From Mermis nigrescens (Eukaryota > Nematoda > Enoplea > Mermithida > Mermithidae): 64,000 nt of DNA. Position numbers and translations under genes: made by a program. The stretch's first letter is position 1, and each line of letters starts with the position of its first letter. Below are positions 34,401 through 42,393 of this stretch, piece after piece. Below the pieces are notes generated by a model. That model saw only the letters and a list, made by a program, of their open reading frames with translations. It had not been told where the DNA came from and did no database searches. Location: positions 8,929,783-8,993,782 of the forward strand of contig JAVLUZ010000157.1 of NCBI GenBank assembly GCA_036768485.1. The letters run 5' to 3'.

Positions 34401-34919
34401 TAAAAAGTCGAATTTTAGGCGCTTCGCGCCATACACTCACGTTTTAAATATATTTTGTTCAATATGTTCGACTTTTTGAATTTTTTTTAGAAATTTTTTT
34501 GTTTTTGTGCTCTATGAAACTAGAAAGATAGAGCATCGTTAGAAATAGAAATGCCGAAAAACTACGTTTTTGAGGCGTATTTACCATTTTTGGGCCCAAA
34601 AAAGGCACTATAGAATTTCATCCCCTTGTCCAGAATTTCCATGCTGTGGTCAATACGTAACACAAAATCTACCTTTTGGCACCCGAACGAACCGAGCGTC
34701 GTCCTTTTTTAGGCCAATATTCCATACGGTAACTTCGTGACCTCGCTTGACCAGTTCCTCAGCCAGTCGATACATGATGAGCTTATGCGAGGGATAAATG
34801 TACGAGGGCATCATAAGCACTTTCCCAGCATCGGTTAGCTTATCACCGAGGTAGGCATAAGACAAGAAAATGACGAATATCAAATAGAGCCCGTAGTGCA
34901 AGTCGGCCAAATGAGCCAT
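16243..34919 (-). CDS. ugt: UDP-glycosyltransferase (UGT), complete nine-exon gene, 555 aa
   Basis: UGTs transfer a sugar from a UDP-sugar to small lipophilic acceptors at the ER lumen in detoxification and metabolism. Nine exons (34919-34673, 33122-32856, 32123-31901, 30303-30144, 25301-25200, 23621-23492, 22202-21983, 19967-19862, 16455-16243) join with matching phases to 1668 nt including the stop, close to the usual 520-560 residue UGT. In order: signal peptide (about 8-24); catalytic His45 in YPSH; paired Asp160/Asp161 in [14 protein letters not shown], one of which should be the partner acid; C-terminal donor domain from about 300, with [10 protein letters not shown] (369-378), HGG (387-389) and PLFAEN (407-412); membrane helix about 497-522; cytosolic tail ending KKSD, an ER-retrieval signal. 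The usual DQ of the donor signature is EN here. There is no stop or frameshift, so the gene looks functional. Introns are heavily loaded with transposons. Acceptor and donor specificity cannot be read. Confidence 0.93.
16680..17124 (+). mobile_element. CAGTG MITE (hAT-like), copy in UGT intron 8
   Basis: 445 bp from CACGCTTTTTTTGTATTCGG to ACAAAAAAACACTG. The flanking octamers CATCGCGC and CTTAGCGC are both one or two changes from CTTCGCGC, the expected sequence of the repeat it entered. Inside are two GGCGC...GCGCC hairpins and TTTGTACATG palindromes. It has no coding capacity. Confidence 0.75.
17706..18053 (-). CDS. Unassigned open frame, possible exon or decayed element
   Basis: I do not recognise this frame. 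Residues 1-75 ([20 protein letters not shown], then [20 protein letters not shown], ending REKG) look protein-like: higher GC than the surroundings, four spaced cysteines and no low complexity. After that a GTTATAA donor-like site is followed by a roughly 70 bp stretch also found beside the Penelope remnant at 59333. It could be an exon of a decayed retroelement or of a gene inside UGT intron 8. An in-frame TGA lies just before the ATG. Evidence is weak. Confidence 0.25.
   Translation of the reverse strand: MALAVHKNISTCVKDFCGVVKSVIEKPKNWAGPNTRHCAVFSRVCELNQCSITQKIAVYIPEMKRHLDGLKREKGYNLMVGLNFKLLLVYNSRLASSFFKTINSSSEQRNEMTGK
18222..19500. repeat. G-rich tandem repeat, about 285 bp unit
   Basis: Units begin TTGGGTTCTGGGCATACATG TAACAGGGGATGGG-type and end with ATTAGAGCGAGGGC ... 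CCAGTTGTGAGACGG. Copies start near 18222, 18507 (interrupted by the MITE at 18611-19057) and 19231. The same GTAACAGG unit occurs singly elsewhere (about 3840-4045 inverted, 6385-6590, 46140-46390, 55930-56095). Confidence 0.75.
18611..19057 (+). mobile_element. CAGTG MITE (hAT-like), reference copy, 8 bp TSD CCCCTACC
   Basis: 447 bp from CACGGTTTTTTCTGTATTCG to GTACAAAAAAACACTG, flanked by perfect duplications CCCCTACC (18603-18610, 19058-19065). It interrupts a G-rich tandem unit. The neighbouring uninterrupted unit at about 19336 (CCCCCTAGCCCGATTTTTGG) is the empty site. The imperfect terminal inverted repeat CA(C/G)(G/T)GTTTTTT plus 8 bp duplications indicate hAT transposition. It lies in UGT intron 8. 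Confidence 0.88.
19862..19967 (-). CDS. ugt: UGT exon 8
   Basis: The acceptor is TTTTGCTAG and the donor GTATTT. It completes codon 450 and encodes to 485: [35 protein letters not shown]. This matches the family's Y-x-x-N-A ... A-x-x-W-x-E-(Y/F)-x-x-R-H-G helix before the membrane anchor. It was recognised by searching for the gap between exons 7 and 9; phases fit. Confidence 0.88.
20037..20215. repeat. Two tandem 88 bp AT-rich units
   Basis: TTGATAAAGAGCTAGATTAA and TTGATAAAGAACTAGATGAA each open a unit made of AAATAAAATAAAATGCATAA and ending TATAAAATCGATAAAA. UGT intron 7, about 70 bp from the acceptor of exon 8. Confidence 0.75.
20811..21065 (+). mobile_element. CATAGGTGGGCAGCAC MITE, TSD ACGCGCAC
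   Basis: 255 bp from TATAGGTGGGCAGCACC to GCCCACGTGTG with perfect duplications ACGCGCAC (20803-20810, 21066-21073). UGT intron 7. Confidence 0.88.
21700..21957 (+). mobile_element. CATAGGTGGGCAGCAC MITE next to UGT exon 7 donor
   Basis: 258 bp from CATAAGTGGGCGGCACC to CGCCCAGGTGTG. Flanking octamers ACACTCAT and ACGCTTAT match at 6/8. Its right end lies 25 bp from the last base of exon 7. Confidence 0.8.
21983..22202 (-). CDS. ugt: UGT exon 7 (UGT signature)
   Basis: The acceptor is TTTCTTAAG and the donor AAAG|GTGCGT. It encodes residues 377-449, beginning [20 protein letters not shown] and [16 protein letters not shown]. This fits the PROSITE UGT signature: His387 binds phosphate, and Glu411-Asn412 occupy the sugar-contact D/E-Q pair. 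A 258 bp MITE ends 25 bp past the donor. Confidence 0.93.
22814..23072 (+). mobile_element. CATAGGTGGGCAGCAC MITE, TSD CTGCCTAC
   Basis: 259 bp from CATAGATGGACATCACC to GCTCACGTGTG with perfect duplications CTGCCTAC (22806-22813, 23073-23080). UGT intron 6. Confidence 0.88.
23492..23621 (-). CDS. ugt: UGT exon 6
   Basis: The acceptor CTATCAG and donor GTCACT bound residues 334-376: [20 protein letters not shown] and [15 protein letters not shown]. Trp369 and Gln372 belong to the nucleotide-binding W-x-P-Q motif. The acceptor and the first bases of the exon lie inside the first unit of a seven-unit tandem array that fills part of intron 5. Confidence 0.9.
23600..24990. repeat. Seven-unit palindromic tandem array in UGT intron 5
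   Basis: A unit of about 200-224 bp repeats, recognised by AGTGTAAAGTACTTTACACT, a perfect 20 bp palindrome, starting near 23627, 23851, 24069, 24268, 24485, 24689 and 24895. Other landmarks in each unit are CCTCCAATCAATTTGCATTC and TTTTCATTGCTAATTATT. The seventh palindrome is interrupted by ACATACAT. The first unit overlaps the acceptor of UGT exon 6. Confidence 0.9.
25200..25301 (-). CDS. ugt: UGT exon 5
   Basis: A 102 nt, phase 0-0 exon between TGCTGACAG and GTAAGT. It encodes [20 protein letters not shown], then [14 protein letters not shown] (residues 300-333). This is the start of the UDP-sugar-binding domain; family members usually have GS in place of GFS before the V-x-W segment. 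Confidence 0.88.
25361..25736 (-). mobile_element. CATAGGTGCACAAGG MITE (hAT-like), TSD ATTAGAAT/ATTAAAAT
   Basis: 376 bp; on the minus strand it starts CATAGGTGCACAAGGTCAGG and ends CCCCTATGTGCATGTGTG. Flanks 25353-25360 and 25737-25744 match at 7/8. The internal palindrome CCGGACAGTACCTGTC-type block is shared with 43132. It starts 59 bp upstream of UGT exon 5 in transcript order (intron 4). Confidence 0.83.
26102..26289 (+). mobile_element. CAGTGGCGGAT MITE (hAT), TSD GGCGTTTC
   Basis: 188 bp from CAGTGGCGGATCTAGG to AAATCCGCCCATG, with perfect 8 bp duplications GGCGTTTC on both sides (26094-26101, 26290-26297). The centre contains the GGCGGAAAAATTAGCC and ATCGCTCAAAAATGC blocks shared with two other copies. 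UGT intron 4. Confidence 0.9.
26583..28615 (+). pseudogene. Non-LTR retrotransposon reverse transcriptase, 5'-truncated, one frameshift
   Basis: The reading frame runs from about 26617 to 27305, then shifts to a frame open from about 27272 to the stop at 28615. One missing base near 27271, just after IVPIHKK, explains the shift. The first part has the RT entry block [14 protein letters not shown]. The second has motif [26 protein letters not shown], and the catalytic YADD at 27797-27808, then a C-terminal [11 protein letters not shown] region typical of RTE/'craniofacial development protein 2-like' elements. The apurinic endonuclease domain is absent, so the copy is 5'-truncated. The first 13 or so residues after the ATG at 26583 come from the MITE it landed in. 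It sits sense-opposite to the UGT in intron 4. Confidence 0.88.
26617..28641 (+). mobile_element. Truncated RTE-like LINE inserted in a MITE
   Basis: Both flanks are halves of one MITE unit. The left half breaks off after GGTCGAAAAACT and the right half resumes near AAGAAAAAACCC, so the target duplication may be the A-rich TCGAAAAAC/TCAAGAAAAAAC. The 3' end has a short AAGTCAAGTAAGTCAAG repeat instead of poly-A, as is common for RTE elements. Boundaries are good to about 10 bp. Confidence 0.75.
29568..29763 (-). mobile_element. CAGTGGCGGAT MITE (hAT), TSD ACCGCTAG/ACCGCTAA
   Basis: 196 bp in reverse orientation to the 26102 and 33295 copies, from CAGGGGCGGATTTAGG to GGATCCACCAGTG. Duplications are 7/8 identical (29560-29567, 29764-29771). 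UGT intron 4. Confidence 0.88.
30144..30303 (-). CDS. ugt: UGT exon 4
   Basis: The acceptor is TTTTTTCTCGAATTCAG and the donor GTTAGC. The exon completes codon 246 and encodes to residue 299: [19 protein letters not shown], then [10 protein letters not shown]. The block N-S-x-L-x-F-x-N-x(3)-x-(D/E)-x-P-R-P and the V-G-G turn are the linker between the two UGT domains. It was found only by looking for the piece missing between exons 3 and 5; its phases fit both neighbours. Confidence 0.88.
31112..31869 (-). mobile_element. CAGTG MITE, 758 bp partial dimer, TSD CTCTGAAG
   Basis: Perfect duplications CTCTGAAG (31104-31111, 31870-31877) bound a unit longer than the usual 447 bp. The internal half (ACTATAATATRGTACAG ... 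GGCGCGAAGCGCC ... TTTTTGTCTTCC) occurs twice in tandem. It carries four GGCGC/GCGCC hairpins. It ends 31 bp from the donor of UGT exon 3, in intron 3. Confidence 0.88.
31901..32123 (-). CDS. ugt: UGT exon 3
   Basis: The acceptor is AATTAATTTTAG and the donor CAG|GTTTGTT. The exon encodes residues 172-246, including [35 protein letters not shown] and LKSVDNML. This is the family's P-S-Y-(V/I)-P block with a following amphipathic segment. A 758 bp transposon ends only 31 bp beyond the donor. Confidence 0.9.
32856..33122 (-). CDS. ugt: UGT exon 2
   Basis: The acceptor is CTCCGTCCAG and the donor GTGAGC. The exon encodes residues 83-171 of the acceptor-binding domain: [20 protein letters not shown], then [18 protein letters not shown] at 154-171. 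Asp160 and Asp161 lie where UGTs place the aspartate that activates the catalytic histidine. Confidence 0.92.
33295..33485 (+). mobile_element. CAGTGGCGGAT MITE (hAT), TSD CATCCCGA/CTTCCCGA
   Basis: 191 bp from CAGTGGTGGATCCAGG to AAATCCGCCCCTG, flanked by 33287-33294 and 33486-33493, 7/8 identical. UGT intron 1, about 170 bp from the exon 2 acceptor. Confidence 0.88.
33810..33963 (+). mobile_element. CATAGGTGGGCAGCAC MITE, internally deleted
   Basis: 154 bp, starting CATAGGTGGGCAGCAC and ending GCCCACGTGTG, but lacking the region after ATCGATCATTACAG. No clear target duplication. A second diverged partial copy follows at about 34020-34180. UGT intron 1. Confidence 0.7.
34020..34180 (+). repeat. 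Diverged CATAGGTGGGCAGCAC MITE fragment
   Basis: It contains the family blocks GGTGCTTTAATTCTGCAGGG, TTTTCGACGTTTCTCATCGA, and ATCAAAAAATTGCGAAAAAA, without recognisable ends. Confidence 0.55.
34232..34645 (-). repeat. ATGCACAGCATGG repeat, copy in UGT intron 1
   Basis: Reversed copy: ATGATCATGGGGCTTTAGGG, GGCGCTTCGCGCCATACAC, AAATATATTTTGTTCAATAT, ending CCAGAATTTCCATGCTGTGG. It abuts the donor side of UGT exon 1 (28 bp away). Confidence 0.62.
34673..34919 (-). CDS. ugt: UGT exon 1 (signal peptide, catalytic His)
   Basis: The start codon at 34919-34917 has context AAAATGG, a good animal initiation context. The exon encodes residues 1-82 plus one base. Hydrophobic residues 9-22 form the signal peptide. 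[20 protein letters not shown] holds His45, which aligns with the catalytic base of UGTs. [15 protein letters not shown] is the family's usual following helix and strand. The donor is GTAGAT after PK. Confidence 0.92.
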
Positions 34920-35276
34920 TTTGCTTAAAACCCGGTAAAAACAAGAATGCCTTTGAAAAAATTCAATTTTGCTACTAAGAAATCCAATGCGATCAGCGAT
35001 AGGCGAAACTATGGTTATTACTTCATCGCTCCTTGCATATCATGGAACAGACATTTTTGAATAAAGCTTAGCCAGGCAAACAAATGAAGCATTCCCTTAA
35101 CTCTTTGCTCAAGAACCTGTTTTATTTCTAGAATTCAACATTGATTAAATTTTCTAATTTCGGTCAAAACAACTTATTCTCAATCTGCTCGACGAGAGGC
35201 TGACAAGCTTTTATCCTAATATCTAATGCATACAAAGGCATATGGAGGGGTTAGAACTGAGAAGGAGGGTGATATC
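34920..35276. other. UGT 5' flank, between start codon and first upstream MITE
   Basis: 357 bp without repeats, immediately upstream of the UGT ATG (minus strand). It should contain the 5' UTR and possibly the promoter. A TTTTTACCGGGTTTTAAG stretch lies just before the ATG and could be a pyrimidine-rich 3' splice site, but I cannot decide this. Confidence 0.4.
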
Positions 35277-35548
35277 CACAGGTGGGCAGCACCGAAATTC
35301 TGGGAGGGGTGAAAAAATTTCTGGGGGGGGGGTGAAAAATTTTCAAAGGTCAAAAAATGGTCCTAAAAAGTGGTCATATGGCGAAAAACACCATTTTTCG
35401 ACGTTTCTCATCAAGCACTATCCAATGGCATCAAAAAATTGCTAAAAAACAAAAAAATTTTATGAGGGGGTATTTTGATTTCTGGGGGGTATTTCAAGTT
35501 CTGGGGGGTGCATACCCCTCCAAACCCCCTCCCCCACGCCCATGTGTG
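35277..35548 (+). mobile_element. CATAGGTGGGCAGCAC MITE, TSD GTGATATC
   Basis: 272 bp from CACAGGTGGGCAGCACC to GCCCATGTGTG with perfect duplications GTGATATC (35269-35276, 35549-35556). It lies about 360 bp upstream of the UGT start codon. Confidence 0.9.
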
Positions 35549-35556
35549 GTGATATC

Positions 35557-37894
35557 CCTGTCTAGCTTTGGAAAATCAGGTATTGTCAAGCGATTTTTGG
35601 ATGAATTAGGGCGTTTTTTGAAAATTTTAGAGTTTATTGAACAACGAATAAAATTTGTTTGTCAGTTTTTTTGTTTGTCTTTAGTCCGATTTCTCAATCA
35701 ACTTCGCCAGTTTATTATGAAAACATAAATATAAAGTGCGCTTGTCAGTAACCTTTTTAGAATTCATCCCCTCTGAACACATGATCTAAATTAAAACGAA
35801 ATGGTCAAATTTTACATAATGAAATCCAAGCTTAACATTTATCATGCTGAAAACCAACACACCACACATAACATTCTTGCACTATTCCGACACAGCCAGA
35901 GTAGCCCTATCATAAAAAAGCGGGCTGAAACCTAGCCAATTGAGCAACAAAATGAAGATAAGGGTAAGTAAAGAAGATAAGAAGTGCAAACATGACTTCT
36001 ATACGCATCCATCGATAGCTAATCACACTATTTATGTTTTACTGAACGATTAGTCTGTCAAATTGGAATAAGATCAGAGCGTATGCAAACATCAGTGTTG
36101 CTATGCCTTTACCAAAACAACAACAAGCAAAGCGAGGTAGTGCCAGGTTGTTCACTAAATTTTAATTCCAATGTAAAATAAAACAAGACACGTAATCAGA
36201 CATTGTAGTAGAGAATAAAATACATAAGCATTTTGCCAAGAATTTTCTCTCGTCAGTTAAAACACAGCTTTGCGGATACAATTTTGAATAAAATTTTTGC
36301 GTTACAACCAGTTTTTTTAGCATAGCGCAAACTTTTTCACGTGTTAAAAATCCTGACTAGTGATTTCCGCAAGTGTACATAAAATTGTCTTTAAATATCA
36401 TAGACAAATCGCGGACGTACAAGAGGCCTTCAGGAGCCTTTTCTGAACAGTGTTAAGAAGCCCGAGCAAAAAACTGCTTCCAAATCGTAAATAAAAGAAG
36501 ATTTGAGGATTTTTATTCAAAAAATTAATTTTTTCATACTTACCGAAAATTTCCCATAGTGAATCTATTCAAGATTAGTTTTGGCGTCCTGACGAATTTC
36601 ATAAACAATATTCATTTTTTTACTTTTATGGCGTTTTAGATGTTTTAATGAAAAAAGCGAAAAATTGTCCATACAAAATGACCGCTCCTTTGTCAAATTT
36701 GGAGCCATTACTAGTACCATACAGACATGCGCAGCATAGGAATTCTGGGGCGATTAAAATTTTGAACGCGTCAAAAACATCGTTTTTCGGCGTTTCTAGT
36801 GACGCTGTATCTCATTGCATAAGAACAAAAAATTTCAGGAAAAAATTCGAATAAAGTGAACAAATTATATTCAAAAAATGAGTATATAGCGCGAAGCGCC
36901 GATAATTTGACACTTTTGAACAAATAGATAGCAAAAACGCTTAAAACCGTACCTTTTCTACGAAATTTTCGTGAACTTTTGAGAACTTTTGGAAAATCGC
37001 AAATATTGGAGAGTGTGAAAAAATTTATTGGGGAATGAAAAATTTATGGGGAGTTGAACCCCTGCCCCAACAATATGTGCTACGGTATCTAAAGAACATA
37101 TTTAGGATTGACTAATACACTATACTATTCCAACTTGTCCATTGCTCTACGCAGAACAGCATGCAAAATTCTGAAAGAAAGCCTAGTCGGTAAGTTAATC
37201 GGCAAATTTTATCAAAAATCCAGAGCTTATTTTTAATGCAATTAAGATTACAAGCGTTAATTTTCGATAAATAATACGGACTGATGTTGGCTAAGTGAAG
37301 TGAAAAAGTCGAATTAGCGCCGAGATTAGAAGAGACAATATGTAGGCAATATACAGGACAAATCTACAATAAAAAAACAGGTTCCATATTGAAAGCTGAT
37401 GAAGTACGAAGGTAATGCTAGGAATGAGTGTGGGAAATAGAATCTAATGACAAGTAATTACAAAAACCAGTTTGATCAACGTATTGGCTGACATCAAATT
37501 TTGACGTCAACGTGTATAAATGAAAAAAGTCAGAACACCTCCTTCTTTAACGTAGCCATTTTGCAACAGTTGGTAAAGACATAATCGTCTCCTTAGTATT
37601 TTTAAATGTCAGCTGAAGAGTATTTTAAATGTCAGCTGAAGTCCAATAACGCCCAAAAGAACTTATGCGCTTTTCAAATTTGACCAAAATTTCGAGCATT
37701 TTTGATCGCTTTTGATTCTAAAACTTTTAACTCCACTATCCTCCAAAATGATTCGGAAAGGAAGAATGCAATTTTCTCCAAAAGAACGGTTAGCCATTAG
37801 CCAACCAGAACTTCAGATCGACCTTAAGAATTTGAAATTTTTGGTTTACAAAACGTGTTGAAGAAATTTATAATCACCCAGATTCGAATTAAGC
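35557..37894. other. Upstream of UGT, mostly unique AT-rich DNA, no gene
   Basis: Apart from the repeat at 36725-37078 and a small TTTTAAATGTCAGCTGAAG duplication at 37605-37640, nothing recognisable. No coding frame of family resemblance. Confidence 0.5.
36725..37078 (+). repeat. ATGCACAGCATGG repeat copy
   Basis: ATGCGCAGCATAGGAATTCTG, ATATTCAAAAAATGAG, GCGCGAAGCGCCG, CTTAAAACCGTACCTTTTC, ending GGGGAGTTGAACCCCTGCCC. Confidence 0.6.
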
Positions 37895-39078
37895 TAAACT
37901 ACCAAAGGTAGAAAAACCCAGCTATATATAATAAAAAACGTTACTGTACTATTTAATAATACCCAAATTGTAAATGTACAACATGTACAAAGGCTTTTGT
38001 CCTATCCGTGCTTAAATGTAGTGAACTGCGCGGTCGCCCAGGGCCGCTAAAGCTGAGGGCCGTTAAAAATTTTCAGAGAACTTGGAAAAGCTGTTTTAGC
38101 AGTTTTAATCTAGCAATCATATTGTCGAGAATGTTATTTATGATCCGATTTTGGATTTAGGACCTCTGAAGCTGGAAAACTTACATTTAAATTAATCTTC
38201 AAATTTTACCGCGCACGTATAGTAATTTAATTTCTGGATGTGTATTCTCTTTTACATCACTAAGGTATTGTCTGAAGCTCACAAATAATTTTTAAAGCTA
38301 CGTTTGTACAATATACGAATTAAGATTTTATGGGGTAAGTACAAGTTTATCGATTTCAACGTTGGAAACATTTTTTCGGCAGAAATCGAAACGAATTTCG
38401 CCGCTTTTTCTTGGTTGAATACTAAAATGGTATTTTATTTTGTCTTTTACTCTTTTTTTGATGACTTTATGCATATAATTGACAAACGTTTGAAAATTCA
38501 GCACCGTCTTGTTTGGTAACTGCTAAGATGAGCTTGACTCGCTTCTATTCATTATGGTGCACTATGGTATGTTGCAAAATTTAGAACAAAGTCGTACCCC
38601 TTTTGACAGCATTCCCTAAACTATACCGTAAATGATGAAAATTTTTGCTGCAAGGAAACTTTTACGGAGATTTTTGTACAGTTTAAAAAACTGGCCGAAT
38701 ACATTTCAATTTGAAATGAAAAACTCCAGAAAATTACTCATTTCAACTACGCATCATTATCTTAAATACTACGTACAATTTTATTAATTAATGACTAATC
38801 TAACTTACTGCTCAGAAAGCCGACAAATAAATGTGAAATAAACTGCTTCATTCTTTAATTTACGTATAGAAAAAATCTCAAATGCTCGACGTACGAGTAT
38901 AGTTTACGATACAAAATTTGTAATAAGCGCCTGAAAAAATGCCTTACTTTATACGAATCGAACTTTCGAGGGCCGCTAGAAGCATTTCGCCCAGGCCCGT
39001 TCTGTGAAAATTAAGCACGGCCCTGACTTTTGTGAACCGTCTTTGTACATATACGGCGGAAATTCGTACAAAAAACAC
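37895..39078 (+). mobile_element. CAGTG MITE fragment split by a hAT-like insertion
   Basis: The left piece 37895-38000 has the CTACCAAAGGT and TACTGTACTATTTAATA blocks. The right piece 39026-39078 has ACCGTCTTTGTACATATACG and ends ACAAAAAACAC. The 1025 bp between is a separate element. The left end of the MITE is too diverged to place. Confidence 0.65.
38001..39025. mobile_element. Non-autonomous hAT-like element, 1025 bp
   Basis: Terminal repeats CCTATCCGTGCTTAA and, on the other strand, CAGGGCCGTGCTTAA, each followed by a CGCCCAGGGCCGC-like block. Flanking octamers GCTTTTGT and ACTTTTGT (37993-38000, 39026-39033) derive from ACTTTT, the normal sequence of the MITE it interrupts. No transposase frame. 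Confidence 0.8.
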
Positions 39079-39504
39079 GATGTAAGATATGCTCAAAACC
39101 TCTCTGTCACGCGTAAGAGACAGGTTAAATTAACCATTCTGTTCTTCCTTCGAATCTATGTGCCATACGTTTAAGAAAAGCGCATTGTTTAGCTTTTCAG
39201 ACTTTACCTACACACGATAAAAATTGAAAACCATTAAATAATCTGTGATATTACTGTTGTTTTCAATAGAAAGGTCGACTCATGCCTACTTGAGACAAAT
39301 ATAACTTAAAATATAACACATTTTCAACGGATGTAAGATGCTAAAATAAGTTTTTTAGTCACGCCAGTTCAATATATTTTATAGGTGTCTCAACTCTCCA
39401 CAGAGCAATCTGAGGCCCCTTTAATTTAGTATTGCAGATAAAGGGTTGTCATACACATGCACTCCTGTACAATAATTCAATTTTCAACATTATTGTAGCA
39501 TACG

Positions 39505-39705
39505 AGAATTACTGTCGAGTTACTGCTTTAGAAAAGCACCCTTCCGAAGCAATTCAGAGTTTTTTTACTGGCTCTAAAAATTTTCATGATCTTTCGAAAA
39601 AATACTGTCGAGTTTGAGCTTTAGAAAGTACCTTCCTTCGAAGCAATTCAAAGTTTTTTTACTGACTCTAAAAATTTTCGCTGATCTTTCGAAAAAATCT
39701 ATCGA
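39505..39705. repeat. Two tandem units of about 100 bp
   Basis: ACTGTCGAGTTACTGCTTTA and ACTGTCGAGTTTGAGCTTTA open the units. Both continue with CGAAGCAATTCARAGTTTTT and GATCTTTCGAAAAAAT. Confidence 0.75.
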
Positions 39706-39786
39706 AAACCATTCGAATAACCCTCATCTTGATGACTTTAAGCTGCGAAATCACTATAATAATTCGCAATTATAATTAAGTATGAT

Positions 39787-39975
39787 CAGGCCCGTGCAGG
39801 CACGTAGCTGGCCGTCCAACTTCGGGGGTGACCAACGCCAATTTTGAGGGGTCCGGGGTCCAAAAGGCCTAAAATAGCACAAAATAAGATTCAAAAAGAC
39901 CCTATTTTTCCTCTTTTTTCCGAATTTTAGGGGGTCCGGACCCCCCATCTCCCCAGAGCTGCGTGCCTGGCCCTA
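39787..39975. mobile_element. Short MITE with CAGGCACG(T/C)AGC terminal repeats
   Basis: Left CAGGCCCGTGCAGGCACGTAGC; right, on the opposite strand, TAGGGCCAGGCACGCAGC. The inside is G/C-run rich (GGGGTCCGGGGTCC and GGGGGTCCGGACCCCCC). The target duplication is not clear. Confidence 0.6.
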
Positions 39976-40143
39976 TACAGGATCCGGCCAAGGGGGCGGA
40001 CCCAACCTAAAGTAGTCTATCTCGGAAAATTTGTCAGGAAAGCTGGCAAAAACAGCATTTTTTGATGTTTCTCGACACGCTCTATCCATTAAGATAATAA
40101 AATTTGAACTTTTTTGGAAAAAAGCTTTTTTTAACTCTAAAAG

Positions 40144-41892
40144 CAGTGATCGCACGGGGACCCGACCCCGACCCCGAAAAAACCCCGGCCTAAACCCCGA
40201 CCCCGACCCCCGACCGGGGGCATGATTTTTCGAGTCGGGGTTGAACCTTTTTTCGGGGGTGAAATATAACATTTTATTTGTTGGTACATAGAAGAATTGT
40301 ATAAATAGCAAATAAAGTCGGAACAAGAACGATTCATTCATCAGCAAAATTAATATGTTAAACTCGACACTACGCGATACTTTACATAAAAAGTGCGCCT
40401 CGGTCGCCATGGCGTACGAGATGCGCACATTACATGTTCGCATATTTTCCATTATGAAGTGCGCCGAAATTACTGCGGAATCACAGGCGTAGCCAGGGGG
40501 AATGGAGAGGCACATTGCGCCCCCGGAATTTTCAGTCAAGTATCTTGATTTTTCTGGTTCAACGTGTCCAGAACATTGAGTTCAAAAAAGGCACAAACGT
40601 CAAAATTTTTCCGGCGCTTCGCTTGCCGAGTCATTATTATTTATTGTTATACAGATCCAATGAATTTAAAAGCTTGAATCTCTTAAAAAAATCCAGCACT
40701 TGGCAGCACTTTAGTGATTTAATGCACTATTAGTTCATTGAATGAAACTGCACATGCTTGTTGAACATAGTAAAAGTGCGAAAAAGTTTGCATACCAATT
40801 TATCTATTCTCTGCTTTGTTTATCTTTCTTTTACAAGGACACATAATTCTATTTTAAATGAAAGGAAAGGCCAAATTTCCTTGTTTTTGTGCATTTTCTG
40901 TTTTCTGAACTAGTTAATAAGAAGGCCACAAATGGGCCTGAAAAATGGTAAGAACAAAATTCTCATTGATACATCTTTCAATGACTTATTGATTGCGACC
41001 CATTGCTGCGCAAGGCATACTTGGCAGAGATCGAAAAACGCATTTCAGCTCAGAAGTTTTGTGCTTTGTAGGTGTTCACCATCAATTTTAAGTTTTTTTG
41101 GACTTAATTCCAGAACCGAGATTTTGCCAATTTGCGAAAAATTTTAACCTTTACTAATTAAAAACTATAGTGCATTTTTACAAAATTTTCTGGGGTTCGG
41201 CTCTGGACCTCGCCAGAAGATGTGCGCTTGAGCGCGCCACCCCAGACCCCCAGCCGTACAATTCCCGTTCTACATGTTGAATGAGATTTTTAGGAGGACA
41301 GAAAAGATAAAAGGATTAGGAATTTGTTAGAATTCTCGGCGCTTCGCGCCTGCGGTTGGATTATCTGTTCTGTGTGATTTAAGCGGTATAAATTGAGTTT
41401 AAAGAGTAAAAAACGTCAAAAATTTCTTGCGCGCTTAGCACCGCCGCTTATGATTTCCGAACTGTTTGTCAATAAAAAAGGCGTAAATTCTACATGAAAA
41501 CGGGTGAAAATTTCGGAAATTTTTCGGCGCTTCGCGCGCCATTGGCTCCTCTACAATCAGTGCGCCATAGAAAACCGTTGTGAAAAAACTGTGCGGAAGA
41601 ATACGAAAAAGCGAGAGCGATTAGTGATTAAAATTGAAAGTAATGCTAAATTGCTAAAACCATGCTTGAACTTGGAATGAAAATAAAATGTTGAACATAA
41701 CCAGCTTTATTAGTATGCTTTACAAACAAGTGAAGGTATCGTTTTTATCCTTTTCAAATTGGTATGTCATCATGCAATGTTAATTGTTAATCTTCAACCC
41801 CGACCCCGGCCCCGACTCCCGAAAACCGGGGTTTTTCATCCCCGACCCCTGACCCGGATCGGGGGTGAAAATCTGACCCCGTACGATCACTG
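40144..41892. mobile_element. hAT-like element with terminal CCCCGA arrays, 1.75 kb
   Basis: Terminal repeats CAGTGATCGCACGGGG (left) and CAGTGATCGTACGGGG (right, minus strand). Both subterminal regions are arrays of CCCCGA/TCGGGG hexamers, in opposite orientation (40159-40260 and 41797-41880). Octamers TCTAAAAG and CTCAAAAG flank it and agree imperfectly. No transposase was found; the long minus frame 40539-39973 crosses the border and is not credible. The termini resemble those of elements A and B. Confidence 0.78.
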
Positions 41893-41942
41893 CTCAAAAG
41901 GCTATAAAAAGTGTCATTTTTCCGTCGTGCTTGGGCCAAAAC

Positions 41943-42393
41943 CATAGAATGCATGAGGGATGAGGATCCTCCTGAGCTTTGAGAAAGTGATAGCCATACA
42001 GCGATTTTGGCCGAAAAACCATCGCTCTATAGACTTTTTTTGGACTCAGAAAATTAGCTATACAGCCTTTCTGGGCTTAGAAAACTAGATACCATCTTGT
42101 TTGAGCTCAGAAATGATTTAGTTGTCTTTTTCTGAGGACCGAAAGGATATATAGCTATTTTCGACTCCAAAAAGGGATTAATAGCTATTTTTAGTCCAAA
42201 ACGGCTATATAGCTACGTTTGTGAATCCAAAAAGGCTATATAGCTAGTTTTCTGAGATCAAAAAGGATATATAGCTAATTTCTCCTGGCCCCAACAGGAC
42301 TATAGAGCCGTTTTTACGAAGTAAATACTATCTAGCAAGTTTTTTTAGCGGTTTTCACCCCCCCCTCCTGAAAGTTTCGCTTGCGCACCTATG
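41943..42393 (+). mobile_element. MITE with internal GCTATATAGCT units, TSD GCCAAAAC
   Basis: 451 bp from CATAGAATGCATGAGGG to TTGCGCACCTATG with perfect duplications GCCAAAAC (41935-41942, 42394-42401). It has the same internal palindromic unit array as the 6914 copy. Confidence 0.88.

Noticed and set aside
39973..40539. 188-codon minus-strand frame
   Set aside because: It crosses the border and hexamer array of the hAT-like element at 40144, where CCCCGA repeats keep several frames open; composition explains it.
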